Assembly (NCBI GenBank): GCA_029261295.1
Contig: JAJDBP010000005.1
Location: forward strand, 1-59,619
Length of the DNA: 59,619 nt
Direction of reading: 5' to 3'
From: Nitrospirales bacterium
GTDB lineage: Bacteria; Nitrospirota; Nitrospiria; Nitrospirales; UBA8639
Shown here: one piece after another, positions 36,684 to 47,152 of the stretch
How positions within the stretch are numbered: position 1 is the first letter of the stretch
How the letters are laid out: the number at the start of each line of letters is the position of its first letter
The notes under the pieces: model-generated
The model's database searches: none
What the model was told of the DNA's origin: nothing
The model's input: only the letters and a program-made list of their open reading frames with translations
Translations under genes and position numbers: made by a program

Positions 36684-36750
36684 GATTCTCTCCAATAATC
36701 CAAAAAAACTTATTTCCTTACACAGACCAACCTACTTGCCGTTTCTCCAA

Positions 36751-38154
36751 TTAAGCCCAATCTCTAATATCTACAAAATGCCCTTCCACCGCAGCGGCAG
36801 CAGCCATAGCAGGAGAAACCAAATGCGTACGTCCACCTTTTCCCTGGCGTCCTTCAAAATTTCGGTTACTCGTCGAGGCACAACGCTCCCCCGGAGTAAG
36901 GACGTCAGCATTCATCGCTAAACACATACTACATCCTGGCTCTCGCCATTCGAATCCTGCCTCTCGAAATATCCGATCGAGCCCCTCCTGCTCCGCTTGT
37001 TGTTTGACTAAACCAGAACCCGGAACCACCATGGCCTTCACTTTTCCTGAAACATGTTTACCTTGAATATATTTGGCTGCCACTCGTAAGTCCTCAATCC
37101 TGGAATTGGTACAAGAACCTATAAACACTCGATCAATTTGAATATCAGAGACAGCAATATTGGGCTGAAGCCCCATATAGTCCAAAGCCCGTTGCGTTGC
37201 CCCCCTAAGCTTCTCATCGCCAATGTCAGCAGGGTTAGGAACCCTGCCATTTACATCCGTGACCATACCAGGATTGGTTCCCCAGGTGACTTGGGGTGGA
37301 ATATCATCGCCTCGCATTTCCACTAAATGGTCAAACGTTGCCCCAGGATCTGTCTTCAGATCCATCCACGCTTTGCTAGCGAGCTCAAACATCTCCCCTT
37401 GAGGACTCAGTGGACGCCCTCGAACATATTCCACAGTTTTTTCATCTGGACTCACCAGGCCAGCTCGTGCCCCTGCTTCAATAGACATATTGCAAAGGGT
37501 CATTCGTCCTTCCATAGAAAAGGAACGGATGACGGCCCCCGTATATTCGATAACCTGTCCAATGCCGCCACCAATACCAATTCGCCCTATGATGGCCAAA
37601 ATGACATCTTTGGGAGAACAGTAGTCTGGCAACTCGCCTTCAACCCGAATCTCCATAGTTTTTGGCCGTTTCTGTACTAAACATTGTGTGGCAAGGACAT
37701 GTTCAACTTCCGAAGTACCTATGCCAAAAGCCAGAGCCCCAAAGGCTCCATGAGTTGAGGTGTGGGAATCACCGCAAACGATCGTCATGCCAGGTAAGGT
37801 CAGGCCTTGTTCCGGACCAATGACATGAACGATCCCTTGGCGAATATCATTCATGCCATAGTAGGAAATCCCAAACTCGGCACAATTGTCTTCCAAGGTC
37901 GATATTTGCACAGCACTCATGGGATCGCTAATACCTTGACTACGGTCGGTCGTGGGAACATTATGATCAGGTACCGCAAGAGCGGCTTTCGGACGTCTTG
38001 GAATACGCCCGGCTAACCGCAACCCCTCGAAGGCTTGAGGCGAGGTCACCTCATGCACCAAATGACGATCAATATACAAAAGAGTGGTCCCATCGGGTTC
38101 TTCACGCACCACATGCTGGTTCCAAATTTTTTCGAATAATGTTTGACTGCCCAT
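36751..38154 (-). CDS. leuC: 3-isopropylmalate dehydratase large subunit
   Basis: A 467-residue aconitase-family protein of standard length. The three 4Fe-4S ligands are C348 in GSCTNSR and C408 and C411 in [31 protein letters not shown] near residue 127 is the family signature. It forms the catalytic heterodimer with LeuD in leucine biosynthesis. The start is ATG 38154. A tiny open frame lies upstream on the same strand; no T-box or leucine-codon leader is evident. Confidence 0.97.
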   Translation of the reverse strand: MGSQTLFEKIWNQHVVREEPDGTTLLYIDRHLVHEVTSPQAFEGLRLAGRIPRRPKAALAVPDHNVPTTDRSQGISDPMSAVQISTLEDNCAEFGISYYGMNDIRQGIVHVIGPEQGLTLPGMTIVCGDSHTSTHGAFGALAFGIGTSEVEHVLATQCLVQKRPKTMEIRVEGELPDYCSPKDVILAIIGRIGIGGGIGQVIEYTGAVIRSFSMEGRMTLCNMSIEAGARAGLVSPDEKTVEYVRGRPLSPQGEMFELASKAWMDLKTDPGATFDHLVEMRGDDIPPQVTWGTNPGMVTDVNGRVPNPADIGDEKLRGATQRALDYMGLQPNIAVSDIQIDRVFIGSCTNSRIEDLRVAAKYIQGKHVSGKVKAMVVPGSGLVKQQAEQEGLDRIFREAGFEWREPGCSMCLAMNADVLTPGERCASTSNRNFEGRQGKGGRTHLVSPAMAAAAAVEGHFVDIRDWA

Positions 38155-38237
38155 ATAATTTTCCTCTCTTCAGAAATATAGGTAGACTTGTATTTATCGC
38201 CTTTGTCTTCCCTCTGGCAAGCATCCGGGGCACATAT

Positions 38238-38387
38238 TCATGAACGGCTTCTTGTTTGGAAACAATCTTTGTGGTCTTTTGAAACTTCTGATATACTTTT
38301 TTCCAGTACGCCTAAAGCATCTACCACACGGTTTTTCTTAATTAAATACAAAGCCAAATTGCAGACCTGGGCAACGATTCGTCTCAT
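38238..38387 (-). CDS. Possible 49-residue helical protein upstream of leuC
   Basis: An open frame (ATG 38387, TGA ending at 38238) encodes a peptide with good helical character: IVAQVCNLALYLIKKN, then VVDALGVLEKSISEVSKDH, reminiscent of a TPR-like helix pair. AGAGAG lies three bases before the start codon region. It sits 84 bases upstream of leuC and could be its leader gene. Composition suggests coding, but I cannot name it and it may be chance. Confidence 0.35.
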   Translation of the reverse strand: MRRIVAQVCNLALYLIKKNRVVDALGVLEKSISEVSKDHKDCFQTRSRS

Positions 38388-38516
38388 CAACTCTCTGAAT
38401 CTTTTCCACGGTTTTCTGGCCAGATGTAAATCATACGACCGGGTGTTGCCTTGGCCCTGCCACCCCCAAGCATCTCAATAATAGGTGATTTTAATTACGG
38501 TTTTAAGCATCAAGCC

Positions 38517-39554
38517 ATGTTGAATTTTCTCAGTCGCTACCTTTCCCAAGATATCGCCATCGACCTGGGTACTGCATCCACTCTCATTTTTATTAAAGGA
38601 CAAGGCATTGTCTTGAACGAACCATCTGTGGTGACGATTGAAGCTCATTCTAAAAAAATTTTGGCGGTTGGGGAAGAGGCAAAGAAAATGGTGGGGCGGA
38701 CACCTGGGAATTTGGCCTCCATCAGACCTATGCGTGATGGCGTTATCGCCGACTTTGATATGGCCGAACAAATGCTCCGGTATTTTATCCAAAAAGTTAG
38801 CCCTAAAGGCATTCTCTTCCGACCACGTATCATTATTGGAGTCCCATCAAGAATTACCCAAGTAGAACAACGAGCCGTCAAAGAATCTGCAGAATTAGCA
38901 GGCGCCCGAGAAGTGTTTCTTATTGAAGAACCCGTCGCAGCCGCAATTGGTGCAGGGCTTCCCATCACGGAACCTTCCGGAAATATGGTCGTGGATATTG
39001 GAGGCGGGACGACAGATATTGCGGTCATTTCGCTTGGCGGTATCGTGTACAGTGAATCTGTTCGAATTGCTGGAGACCAAATAGATGGGGCCATCATGAA
39101 CCATTTGAAACGAGAATACAGCCTGCTAATTGGCGAACATATGGCGGAACGGATCAAAATTGAGATCGGATCGGCTTATCCACTCTCTGAAAAAAAACAA
39201 ATGGCGGTTAAGGGAAGGGATTTAGTTTCTGGAATTCCACGAACGATTTTTATTGATGATGTGGAGATTCGAGAGGCTTTACAAGACTGTATCACCACCA
39301 TTGTGACAGCAGTGCGACTTGCCTTAGAACATACGCCTCCTGAATTAGCTGGCGACATCATCGACCGAGGCATCGTCCTCACGGGTGGCGGTTCTTTGTT
39401 ACAAGGCTTAGATGACCGATTGCGTGAAGAAACCGCCTTACCCATTGTCACCGTCGACGACCCTTTAAGCTCGGTGGTGTTGGGTGTTGGAAAAACGTTG
39501 GAAGAACTCAGTCTGTTGCGAAAGATCTCAACACATTCAAGCTTGAATCCCTAA
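38517..39554 (+). CDS. mreB: Cell-shape actin homologue MreB
   Basis: A 345-residue actin-fold ATPase of normal length. Phosphate 1 is DLGTASTL near residue 17, phosphate 2 is VVDIGGGTTDIAV near 158, and the adenosine motif is GIVLTGGGSLLQGL near 284. I start at ATG 38517 (MLNFLSRYLSQDIAIDLG), which matches the usual MreB start; longer frames add 22 unrelated residues. It forms membrane-attached filaments that direct lateral wall growth, indicating a rod or curved cell. First gene of mreBCD-mrdA-rodA. Confidence 0.97.
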   Translation: MLNFLSRYLSQDIAIDLGTASTLIFIKGQGIVLNEPSVVTIEAHSKKILAVGEEAKKMVGRTPGNLASIRPMRDGVIADFDMAEQMLRYFIQKVSPKGILFRPRIIIGVPSRITQVEQRAVKESAELAGAREVFLIEEPVAAAIGAGLPITEPSGNMVVDIGGGTTDIAVISLGGIVYSESVRIAGDQIDGAIMNHLKREYSLLIGEHMAERIKIEIGSAYPLSEKKQMAVKGRDLVSGIPRTIFIDDVEIREALQDCITTIVTAVRLALEHTPPELAGDIIDRGIVLTGGGSLLQGLDDRLREETALPIVTVDDPLSSVVLGVGKTLEELSLLRKISTHSSLNP

Positions 39555-39570
39555 GCAGCCTCCTCTATCC

Positions 39571-40458
39571 ATGCCTCGAACTGAGCATACCTCATCACCT
39601 CTCACCACTGGCCTCCGTCGCTTCCTTGTGGGAGTGTTTCTCCTTATTGTGCTTCTTTTTCTCTTTTTACCCCGGCAATCACAGGAATGGGTGAGGCAGA
39701 TAGGAGGTCCACTCGCTCTGATCCTTGAAGGCCCATTACATTTGGTAGCCACGATCCAGAATTCGGCGGGTGAGACTTGGAGTCAATATATCGCCTTCCA
39801 ACAGGTGTGGGAAGAAAACCAACAATTGAAACTCGAAATCCAAAAATTACAAGGTGAACAGAACCGCCTTCGAGAGCAAGCTATTCTAGCCATGGACTAC
39901 CAAAAGCTCTCGGCCTATCAGGTCACGGCTCCTATGGTCACCGTGCAGGCTCACATCATTGGACGCAAAGTTTCAGATTGGTATCGAGCGATGATCCTTG
40001 ATAAAGGTGCGCGTGACGGTATTCATACAGAAATGGGGGTCATCACTGAGGCAGGTGTGGTGGGCAGAATCGTTCGAGTGAATCCCATGACCTCGATAAT
40101 GCTTTTGCTTTCGGATCCCAATGTCGCCATTACGGGGATGATTCAAAGTAGCCGAGATGAAGGCATTATTAAGGGAACACCACAAGGAACCATTCACATG
40201 AACTACCTCCCTCCACTTTCCTCCGTCCAAGTTGGTGATAATATTGTTACCTCAGGCCTCACAGATGATTTCCCGCGTGGACTCCAAATTGGTCGAATCC
40301 AACAAGTCACTAAAGCTGCAACCGACCTCTTTCAATCTGGAGAAGTGACTCCAATTGTTGATTTCTCAAAACTTGAAGGAGTGTTGATCATTACTTCATT
40401 CCAGCCAACCGTTTCCCTCGAACACCCACAGTCACCAACAACACTTCCTCCGAAATAA
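39571..40458 (+). CDS. mreC: Rod-shape protein MreC
   Basis: A 295-residue protein with one N-terminal membrane helix (about residues 13-32) and a coiled coil (about 75-115, EENQQLKLEIQKLQGEQNRL). The periplasmic double beta-barrel follows, with family landmarks such as VIGRKVSDWYRAMILDKG-like AHIIGRKVSDW and GDNIVTSGL...FPRGLQIG. It bridges MreB to the periplasmic synthases. It begins 16 bases after mreB. Confidence 0.93.
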   Translation: MPRTEHTSSPLTTGLRRFLVGVFLLIVLLFLFLPRQSQEWVRQIGGPLALILEGPLHLVATIQNSAGETWSQYIAFQQVWEENQQLKLEIQKLQGEQNRLREQAILAMDYQKLSAYQVTAPMVTVQAHIIGRKVSDWYRAMILDKGARDGIHTEMGVITEAGVVGRIVRVNPMTSIMLLLSDPNVAITGMIQSSRDEGIIKGTPQGTIHMNYLPPLSSVQVGDNIVTSGLTDDFPRGLQIGRIQQVTKAATDLFQSGEVTPIVDFSKLEGVLIITSFQPTVSLEHPQSPTTLPPK

Positions 40459-40463
40459 CTTTT

Positions 40464-40976
40464 ATGATGCTCATCATCTTGTATATTGGGTTATGTGTCG
40501 CCACGGTTGTTATTCAAGCTACGTTTAGTTCTTGGCTATCCATCAATGGCATACATCCAGACCTCTGCTTGATATTGGCATGTCTGATCGGATTTCTGTC
40601 GAATGAATATAAAGGACTCATGATTGGACTCACCATTGGACTCCTTCAAGATCTTTTGTCTCCAGGCGGGATAGGGATCAATATGATTCTCAAAGGTTTA
40701 GCCGGAACCCTCGCCGGTGCCACCACGCATACCGTTTCGACTGTAACGCCCTCAGCCACGTCAATTATCACACTCGTCCTCTCCTTAGGATGCGGGATGG
40801 CCTCTCTTATCGTGGCGTATCCTGCGCTCAAAGGAACAGAAGCCTTTCATGCTATCTCCTGGGTCCTCGTTCCACAGTCATTGTATAACAGTATTTTGGC
40901 TTCGGGATTTTTTTGGCTCATACACAGATTTCGTCATGCATTTGGTGTGGTACACTTTGCACACGGACGCCGATAA
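40464..40976 (+). CDS. mreD: Rod-shape protein MreD
   Basis: A 170-residue protein with about five to six membrane helices, starting just after mreC (5-base gap). GIHPDLCLILACLIG and GLTIGLLQDLLSPGGIGINM match MreD. It is an integral partner of MreC in the elongation machinery. Confidence 0.9.
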   Translation: MMLIILYIGLCVATVVIQATFSSWLSINGIHPDLCLILACLIGFLSNEYKGLMIGLTIGLLQDLLSPGGIGINMILKGLAGTLAGATTHTVSTVTPSATSIITLVLSLGCGMASLIVAYPALKGTEAFHAISWVLVPQSLYNSILASGFFWLIHRFRHAFGVVHFAHGRR

Positions 40977-41020
40977 ATATTTCACCACTTCTGTTTCATT
41001 TATCTGAAGAACCAACTGTT

Positions 41021-42844
41021 ATGTTTGATACATCAAGACAAGCTAACGAATTGGCGGAAATTCAAAGCCGACTCATATTTGTGAAAGTCGGCCTACTGAT
41101 GATTTTAGTCCTATTAGGACTTCGACTCTGGCAATTACAAATTCGAGACGGGGTCTATTATCAAGATTTAGCACGAGATAATCGGACGAGGTCCATCGTA
41201 CTCGAGCCACCACGAGGCCTTTTATTCGATCGACATGGTGAATTACTAGCGAACAATGTCCCCAGCTTTCAATTGTATCTGTCACTAGAAGACGTCCAAG
41301 ATCGTGATCTATTGCTTTCAAAACTCCCTGAATACCTTGATGTGAATGTGCAAGCTATTTCGGAAAAGCTCGCCAGAAAACGACGGGGACGCGTCAAAAT
41401 AAAAAATGGCCTTACACTCAAAGAAGCCGCATTGATTGAATCACATCGGCTTGAATTGCCTGGCGTGGTCATTCAACCTGAGTATCAGCGCAACTATCCA
41501 CTCGGAACCTACGCCTCGCATGTGATTGGGTATGTAGGAGAAATATCTGAATCACAGTTGAAAGATCCAGAATTCCTGGACATGCAAGCCGGACGGATCG
41601 TTGGGCAATACGGCGTCGAACGAACCTTGGATACTCATTTATTAGGTGAAACTGGGCGCAAAGTTATTGAGGTAGATGCCTTCGGTTATTCCAAACGATC
41701 GCTCTCTATACAACCCCCCCTGGCAGGGAATGATCTCTATTTAACCCTGGATATTCGGTTACAGCGGTTAGCCGAAGATTTACTTGGAAAGGAAGCGGGG
41801 GCCATTGTCGCTCTCGACCCTTGGAATGGTGATGTCTTGGCCCTCGCCAGTCAACCTGGGTTCAACCCAAACGATCTATCGGGAGGCATTAGCCCTCAAC
41901 TTTGGCAACAGTTACTCCAAGACTCTCGACACCCATTGACCAACCGTGCCATTCAGGGTCAATACCCACCAGGTTCAACATTTAAGATCGTCATGGCCAC
42001 CACTCTTTTGGAGACCCGAACCATGAGCGGAAGCGATTCACTCTCGTGCCATGGGACCTTTCCATTTGGGAAACGGGTCTTTCGTGATTGGAAACGTGGA
42101 GGCCATGGGACCGTTAATCTGACCAAAGCTCTTGCCCAATCTTGTGATGTGTATTTTTATAAAGCTGGAAATCAATTAGGCATCGACCCCATTGCCACCT
42201 ATTCTCGAAAATTTGGATTAGGTGCAAAAACAGGGATTGCCTTGCCATCAGAACGATCAGGATTAGTCCCCTCCACCGAATGGAAGAAAAAGAACCGTGG
42301 AGAACCGTGGTACCCAGGTGAAACCATTTCGATTGCGATTGGCCAAGGGTTTTTATCTGTCACCCCGATTCAAATGGCTAAAATGGTGTCGATTGTGGCC
42401 ACCAATGGACGAGTCGTACAACCTCGGCTACTCAAAGCATCTCGACTCAGACGGACGGGGAATCTTAAAAAAGAGCCTTCGCCTACATTCCAGCAATTGC
42501 CTATAGCCCTTGCAACTTTTTCAAAAATCAAGGAAGGGTTGGCAGCGGTAGTCACCAAAGGTACGGCGAAACGTGCACAATCTAAAATAGTGAGCATTGC
42601 AGGAAAGACAGGGACGGCCCAGGTCGTCGCATTAAAAGATGATGATGATAAATCAGAAGTAGCCAAAAAACATCGTGATCATGCGTGGTTTGTGGCCTTT
42701 GCCCCCGTTGAGCAACCAAAGATCGCGGTGGCCGTCATTATCGAACATGGTGGACATGGTGGGTCGGCCGCAGCCCCACTGGCCAAGGCCATAATAGAAG
42801 CCTACATGACAGAAGGGACCATTAAAATTGCTGCCCCTCTGTAA
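41021..42844 (+). CDS. mrdA: Penicillin-binding protein 2 (elongasome transpeptidase)
   Basis: A 607-residue class B PBP. After a membrane anchor (about residues 19-40) come the pedestal domain and the transpeptidase. The active-site Ser is in STFK (319-322), the second motif is SCD (374-376), and the third is KTG within AGKTGTAQV. It crosslinks peptidoglycan with RodA during elongation. I start at ATG 41021; a longer frame from 40913 would overlap the end of mreD out of frame and adds no PBP-like sequence. Confidence 0.95.
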   Translation: MFDTSRQANELAEIQSRLIFVKVGLLMILVLLGLRLWQLQIRDGVYYQDLARDNRTRSIVLEPPRGLLFDRHGELLANNVPSFQLYLSLEDVQDRDLLLSKLPEYLDVNVQAISEKLARKRRGRVKIKNGLTLKEAALIESHRLELPGVVIQPEYQRNYPLGTYASHVIGYVGEISESQLKDPEFLDMQAGRIVGQYGVERTLDTHLLGETGRKVIEVDAFGYSKRSLSIQPPLAGNDLYLTLDIRLQRLAEDLLGKEAGAIVALDPWNGDVLALASQPGFNPNDLSGGISPQLWQQLLQDSRHPLTNRAIQGQYPPGSTFKIVMATTLLETRTMSGSDSLSCHGTFPFGKRVFRDWKRGGHGTVNLTKALAQSCDVYFYKAGNQLGIDPIATYSRKFGLGAKTGIALPSERSGLVPSTEWKKKNRGEPWYPGETISIAIGQGFLSVTPIQMAKMVSIVATNGRVVQPRLLKASRLRRTGNLKKEPSPTFQQLPIALATFSKIKEGLAAVVTKGTAKRAQSKIVSIAGKTGTAQVVALKDDDDKSEVAKKHRDHAWFVAFAPVEQPKIAVAVIIEHGGHGGSAAAPLAKAIIEAYMTEGTIKIAAPL

Positions 42845-42870
42845 TAAGGATTTGATCTAACAGAAGGCTC

Positions 42871-43998
42871 ATGACTCCCTTAATGAATGACAATGTCAAT
42901 CGACGCGGCTTGGATACCTTTGACTGGTGTTTTTTAGGCATCATCATAGCGATTCTTACTATTGGAATCCTCTCCATCTATAGCGTCACCAATTCCGCTT
43001 CCTCGACAAAATTCCCCATCTATCTCAAACAAACAACGTGGATGGTCGTCGGGACCTTAGCCTTTATCGTTGCAGCAGGCATCGACTACCACAAATTTGC
43101 AAGATTATCCTATCTGTTATACGGCGCCGGGCTTATCCTACTCATAATCGTTCTTATCATGGGAAAAACCAGCCGTGGGTCCCAACGTTGGATTCCATTA
43201 GGACCCTTCATGGTTCAGCCTTCGGAATTCATTAAAATTCCCCTCATGCTCACCCTCGCGTTTTATTATGGAGCAACCAGTCGCAAAGGATGGTTGCGAC
43301 GTTTAATTATTCCGGCATTGATCGTTCTGCCAGGATTTTTGCTCATTCTGAAACAACCTGATTTAGGGAGTAGCCTAGGGTTCCTCTCCATCTTCTTGGT
43401 CATCGTCCTCACGGTTGGGATGAAATCAAAAGCGTTCGGCTTTATAGTTTTGGCCGCGCTCATGTTGTTCCCCTTTGCATGGGGAGGAGTGTGGGGCTCC
43501 CTCCATGGTTACCAACAAGATCGGATTTTAAGTTTCGTGGACCCTAATTCTGACCCTGGAGGGAAAGGGTACCACGGGCTACAATCACGCATTGCTATTG
43601 GCTCGGGCCAGTTAGTTGGAAAAGGATTACATGGAGGAACCCAAACACAGTTTAAATTCCTCCCTGAAGGTCATACCGACTTTGTATTTGCAGTATTTGC
43701 TGAGGAATGGGGATTCGTTGGATCCTTGGTTCTTTTAACATTGTATGTCATTGTACTATTAATGGGGCTAGAAATTGCCTACAACGCAAAAGATATTACA
43801 GGATCTCTTCTTGCAGTCGGAGTGGTAGCCATGCTTGGATTTGGCATTATCGTGAATATTGCCATGACTTCTGGCTTGGCACCTATCGTCGGGATTCCTC
43901 TCCCTTTGATGAGTTATGGAGGGAGTGCCATGGTGGTGAATCTGACCGCACTGGGCCTCTTGCTCAATGTAAAGCGGAGACGACTGTCCCTATCATAG
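42871..43998 (+). CDS. rodA: RodA SEDS-family glycosyltransferase
   Basis: A 375-residue protein with about ten membrane helices. SEDS landmarks include SRGSQRWIPLGPFMVQPSEF (with the Pro-Ser-Glu), KQPDLGSSLGF and, near the end, GIPLPLMSYGGSAMVVNLTALG. It polymerises glycan strands and works with PBP2. It follows mrdA after 26 bases and ends the operon. Confidence 0.96.
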   Translation: MTPLMNDNVNRRGLDTFDWCFLGIIIAILTIGILSIYSVTNSASSTKFPIYLKQTTWMVVGTLAFIVAAGIDYHKFARLSYLLYGAGLILLIIVLIMGKTSRGSQRWIPLGPFMVQPSEFIKIPLMLTLAFYYGATSRKGWLRRLIIPALIVLPGFLLILKQPDLGSSLGFLSIFLVIVLTVGMKSKAFGFIVLAALMLFPFAWGGVWGSLHGYQQDRILSFVDPNSDPGGKGYHGLQSRIAIGSGQLVGKGLHGGTQTQFKFLPEGHTDFVFAVFAEEWGFVGSLVLLTLYVIVLLMGLEIAYNAKDITGSLLAVGVVAMLGFGIIVNIAMTSGLAPIVGIPLPLMSYGGSAMVVNLTALGLLLNVKRRRLSLS

Positions 43999-44375
43999 TG
44001 CTTCTTGCATGAGGGAAGCCTCATTCCGGAATTCCTTTGTTTCAAAATGTGTTACTCTAAAAGAATGATTTCCATTGAACTAGGTGAATCTTATTTTCTA
44101 TATCCGGTAACGGCCTTTACTTACAGATCCATTTTCACATGAAAGTACAACTCATTTACTCATCTTAGCCATTAAGAACACGTCTCAGAAGGACGTCACG
44201 ATCCAGTCTATCTTGTGAGCACCAACCAACAGAGTGCTTGAGGTCAAACCTCCCTCAACCCAGGGTAAAAGGGAGAAAAACCTTCTCCCAATCTTTCCCT
44301 CTCTTGGGCTCATAAACCATCCCCCCAGGGCAATACTGGCTCGATCGACGATCTGGGCACGTCAAGGAGACATCT
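43999..44375. other. Intergenic stretch between rodA and rng
   Basis: About 377 bases without a supportable gene or known RNA. A 7-bp hairpin (gggagaa/ttctccc, 44271-44289) precedes rng by about 86 bases. In E-type RNase genes the leader often takes part in self-regulation, but I see no specific fold here. Confidence 0.4.
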
Positions 44376-45929
44376 ATGGGGTCTGAAATTGCTATCAGCG
44401 TGACGAGTGAAGAAACTCGAGTCGCCGTATTAGAAAACAGAGTCGTCACCGAACTTTTCGTCGACCGACCGCGGAAAAAGGATTTTGTTGGGGATATTTA
44501 TAAAGGGAAAGTGATCAAGGTTTTACCGGGCATGCAGGCCGCTTTTGTTGACATTGGCCTAGACCGGGCGGCGTTTATTCATGTCTCCGATCTTTCGGTC
44601 GGCACAGAACCTGGCGATACACTGGTTGACAGCGAAGGTGATGAGCCAAGTTCTGAAATGCCACGTCCTCGACGCCAAACCGCACGTCCCATTGAAAGCC
44701 TCTTAGCAGAAGGCCAAGAACTTCTTGTTCAAATTTCTAAAGGGCCCATTGGAACAAAAGGACCGCGGATCACCACGTATGTCTCGTTACCTGGCCGGTT
44801 TTTAGTGTTGATGCCTAATGTTGACCATGTGGGGGTATCCCGACGGATCACCCACGAAGAAGAGCGCCATCGCTTAAAAGACTTAATGCGGCGTATCAGG
44901 AAACCAGAATATGGCTATATTGTCCGAACAGTCTGTGAAGGTGTTCCCGAAGAAGATTTACTGTCTGATACCAAATTCCTGACCGCCTTATGGGAAGACA
45001 CCTTGAAAGCGGCCAAAAGACAACCCGCGCCTTGCTTACTTCACACCGATCTCTCCCTGCCCCTTCGAGTCGTTCGAGACTTATTTACCAAAAAGGTCGA
45101 TCGATTATTAATTGACAGCAAACGTGGATTCGATGAAATCAAAGATTTCGTCAGACGATATCTTCCAGAACAAGCCTCCCGAGTCCATTTCTACGACAAA
45201 AAACAAGAGGGTCTTCTTGACCATCTTGGTATCGAAATGGAAATTACACGTGCACTGAGTCGAAAAGTGTGGCTGAAATCTGGAGGACATATCGTCATTG
45301 ACCCTACCGAAGCCATGACCGTAGTGGACGTGAATACGGGACGCTTTGTAGGAAAACGGGACCAAGAAGAAACTATTCTTAAAAACAATCTAGAGGCAGC
45401 AAAAGAAATTGCCTATCAAGTAAAATTACGCGGTATTGGTGGCATTATTGTCATTGATTTCATCGATATGGAACGAGAACGGAATCGAGAAAAAGTCTAT
45501 CAGGCCACGGTGGATGCCATGGCTGGTGATAAGGCTCAAACTCGAATTTCTCGAATTTCCGATCTCGGGTTGATTGAAATTTCTCGTGAACGTGTGAGGG
45601 AAGATCTTCTCCGAACATTGTCAGAAATTTGCAACGAATGTGAGGGAAGAGGATATACCAAATCCACCATGACCGTGGCCTATGAAATTTTCCGGGACAT
45701 TCGGCGAATTGGCAATACTCGAGGCCAGGGACAACGCATTGTGGTCGGTGCCAATCCCAAAGTCATTGAACTGCTTTTTGATACAGAACATACGAGCATT
45801 GAACAATTAGAACAAGAATTCCAACAACAGGTACTCTTCAAGGCGGACCCACTATTACATCTTGAACAATATGACATTGTCGTTGTAGGAAAAGTTGGGC
45901 AGCGAGGCGAATCTCGGGCAGCTTCTTAG
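44376..45929 (+). CDS. rng: Ribonuclease G/E family endoribonuclease
   Basis: A 517-residue protein of RNase G size. It has an S1 RNA-binding domain inserted near the N terminus (FVGDIYKGKVIKVLPGMQAAFVDIG), an RNase H-like core with catalytic Asp residues in MTVVDVNTGRFVG and IVIDFIDM, and a zinc-link CNEC (about residues 418-421). There is no long disordered degradosome tail as in RNase E. It cleaves AU-rich single-stranded RNA, in rRNA maturation and mRNA decay. It is followed by dprA after 9 bases. Confidence 0.94.
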   Translation: MGSEIAISVTSEETRVAVLENRVVTELFVDRPRKKDFVGDIYKGKVIKVLPGMQAAFVDIGLDRAAFIHVSDLSVGTEPGDTLVDSEGDEPSSEMPRPRRQTARPIESLLAEGQELLVQISKGPIGTKGPRITTYVSLPGRFLVLMPNVDHVGVSRRITHEEERHRLKDLMRRIRKPEYGYIVRTVCEGVPEEDLLSDTKFLTALWEDTLKAAKRQPAPCLLHTDLSLPLRVVRDLFTKKVDRLLIDSKRGFDEIKDFVRRYLPEQASRVHFYDKKQEGLLDHLGIEMEITRALSRKVWLKSGGHIVIDPTEAMTVVDVNTGRFVGKRDQEETILKNNLEAAKEIAYQVKLRGIGGIIVIDFIDMERERNREKVYQATVDAMAGDKAQTRISRISDLGLIEISRERVREDLLRTLSEICNECEGRGYTKSTMTVAYEIFRDIRRIGNTRGQGQRIVVGANPKVIELLFDTEHTSIEQLEQEFQQQVLFKADPLLHLEQYDIVVVGKVGQRGESRAAS

Positions 45930-45938
45930 ATCAAGAGG

Positions 45939-47081
45939 ATGAGCAAGTCCTCCGGTTTGCAAGGATGGTTGGAATTGCGAGCGGTGAAAGGACTCGGTCC
46001 CATCACCTACGCCAAGTTGATCAACCGATTTGGATCACCGGAGGCCATACGCAAAGCCAGTCTCCCAGAACTGGTCGCAACTGGCGACCTGTCCCCCTCT
46101 TTGGCCCAGGCACTCAAGCAACCTCTTCCCGAAAAAAGCCACGAGCACATCCAAAGAGAATTGGAAGCTGTTGAAGCTGGAAAATTTTCCATTCTTACTC
46201 TGACAGACCCGCACTATCCTTCCCTTTTAAAAACTATCGCCGATCCCCCACCAATTTTATACTTCACTGGACAATGGTTGCAGCAGGATCAACATGCCCT
46301 TGCAATCGTGGGAGCACGAAAGGGAACACATGCGGGAAGAGCCTTTACGAGAAAGCTCAGCGGAGATTTAGCAGCCTTAGGATTCACGATCGTCAGTGGT
46401 TTAGCCCGCGGCATTGATGCAGACGCGCATGAAGGCGCCTTACATTCTTCGGGCAGAACAGTGGCTATTTTGGGTTGTGGAATTGATCTGACCTATCCTC
46501 CAGAACATCACAAACTTCGAGAACGGATTGAACACACTGGTGCCGTCATCTCGGAATTCCCCATGGGAGCTTCTCCTCAATCTTTTCATTTCCCCCAACG
46601 CAATCGAGTGATTAGTGGACTTTCTCTTGGGGTGATTGTCACTGAAGCCACGTTGAAAAGTGGATCTCTCATTACCGCTCGAATGGCATTAGAGCAAAAT
46701 CGCGAGGTCTTTGCCATACCGGGTGCGGTCACACAACCCTTGAGTCAAGGGCCCCATCACCTTATTCAACAGGGAGCCAAACTCGTTGAAAAGCCTTGGG
46801 ATATTGTGGAAGAAATTCTTCCTATGTTAGAACCGTCTTTCCGTCTTCAGGTTGAAACCCAACACAAAATGGGTAATAACCAGAACTCAACTATCGTATT
46901 AGGACCTGAGGAACAAGAAGTTTTTGACCGAATTCCCTTAGAACCTGTCTTGCTTGACGAATTAATTACTCAAGGTTCATATTCTTCATCCGAGGTGATG
47001 AGTATCCTCTTGTCTTTGGAGATAAAAGGACTTATAAAACAAATACCGGGGCTTCAGTATGTCCGGGTGGGCACCCGATAA
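45939..47081 (+). CDS. dprA: DNA processing protein DprA (Smf)
   Basis: A 380-residue protein. The N-terminal helical domain contains a helix-hairpin-helix-like VKGLGPITYAKLINRFG; the Rossmann core (about 110-300) carries LAIVGARKGT, IVSGLARGIDADAHEGAL and EFPMGASPQSFHFPQRNRVISGLS; a winged-helix-like C terminus follows. It loads RecA onto incoming single-stranded DNA in natural transformation. In many genomes topA follows dprA directly; here only a topA fragment does. Confidence 0.95.
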   Translation: MSKSSGLQGWLELRAVKGLGPITYAKLINRFGSPEAIRKASLPELVATGDLSPSLAQALKQPLPEKSHEHIQRELEAVEAGKFSILTLTDPHYPSLLKTIADPPPILYFTGQWLQQDQHALAIVGARKGTHAGRAFTRKLSGDLAALGFTIVSGLARGIDADAHEGALHSSGRTVAILGCGIDLTYPPEHHKLRERIEHTGAVISEFPMGASPQSFHFPQRNRVISGLSLGVIVTEATLKSGSLITARMALEQNREVFAIPGAVTQPLSQGPHHLIQQGAKLVEKPWDIVEEILPMLEPSFRLQVETQHKMGNNQNSTIVLGPEEQEVFDRIPLEPVLLDELITQGSYSSSEVMSILLSLEIKGLIKQIPGLQYVRVGTR

Positions 47082-47152
47082 GAACCAACACCAAAAATTT
47101 TCAACGAAAGATTTTATTCACAATTATCAAGATAGATTCTCAAAATACCTCT

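Noticed and set aside
40913-41020. N-terminal extension of PBP2 overlapping mreD
   Set aside because: The extension reads through mreD in another frame and is not PBP-like; ATG 41021 gives the normal anchor.
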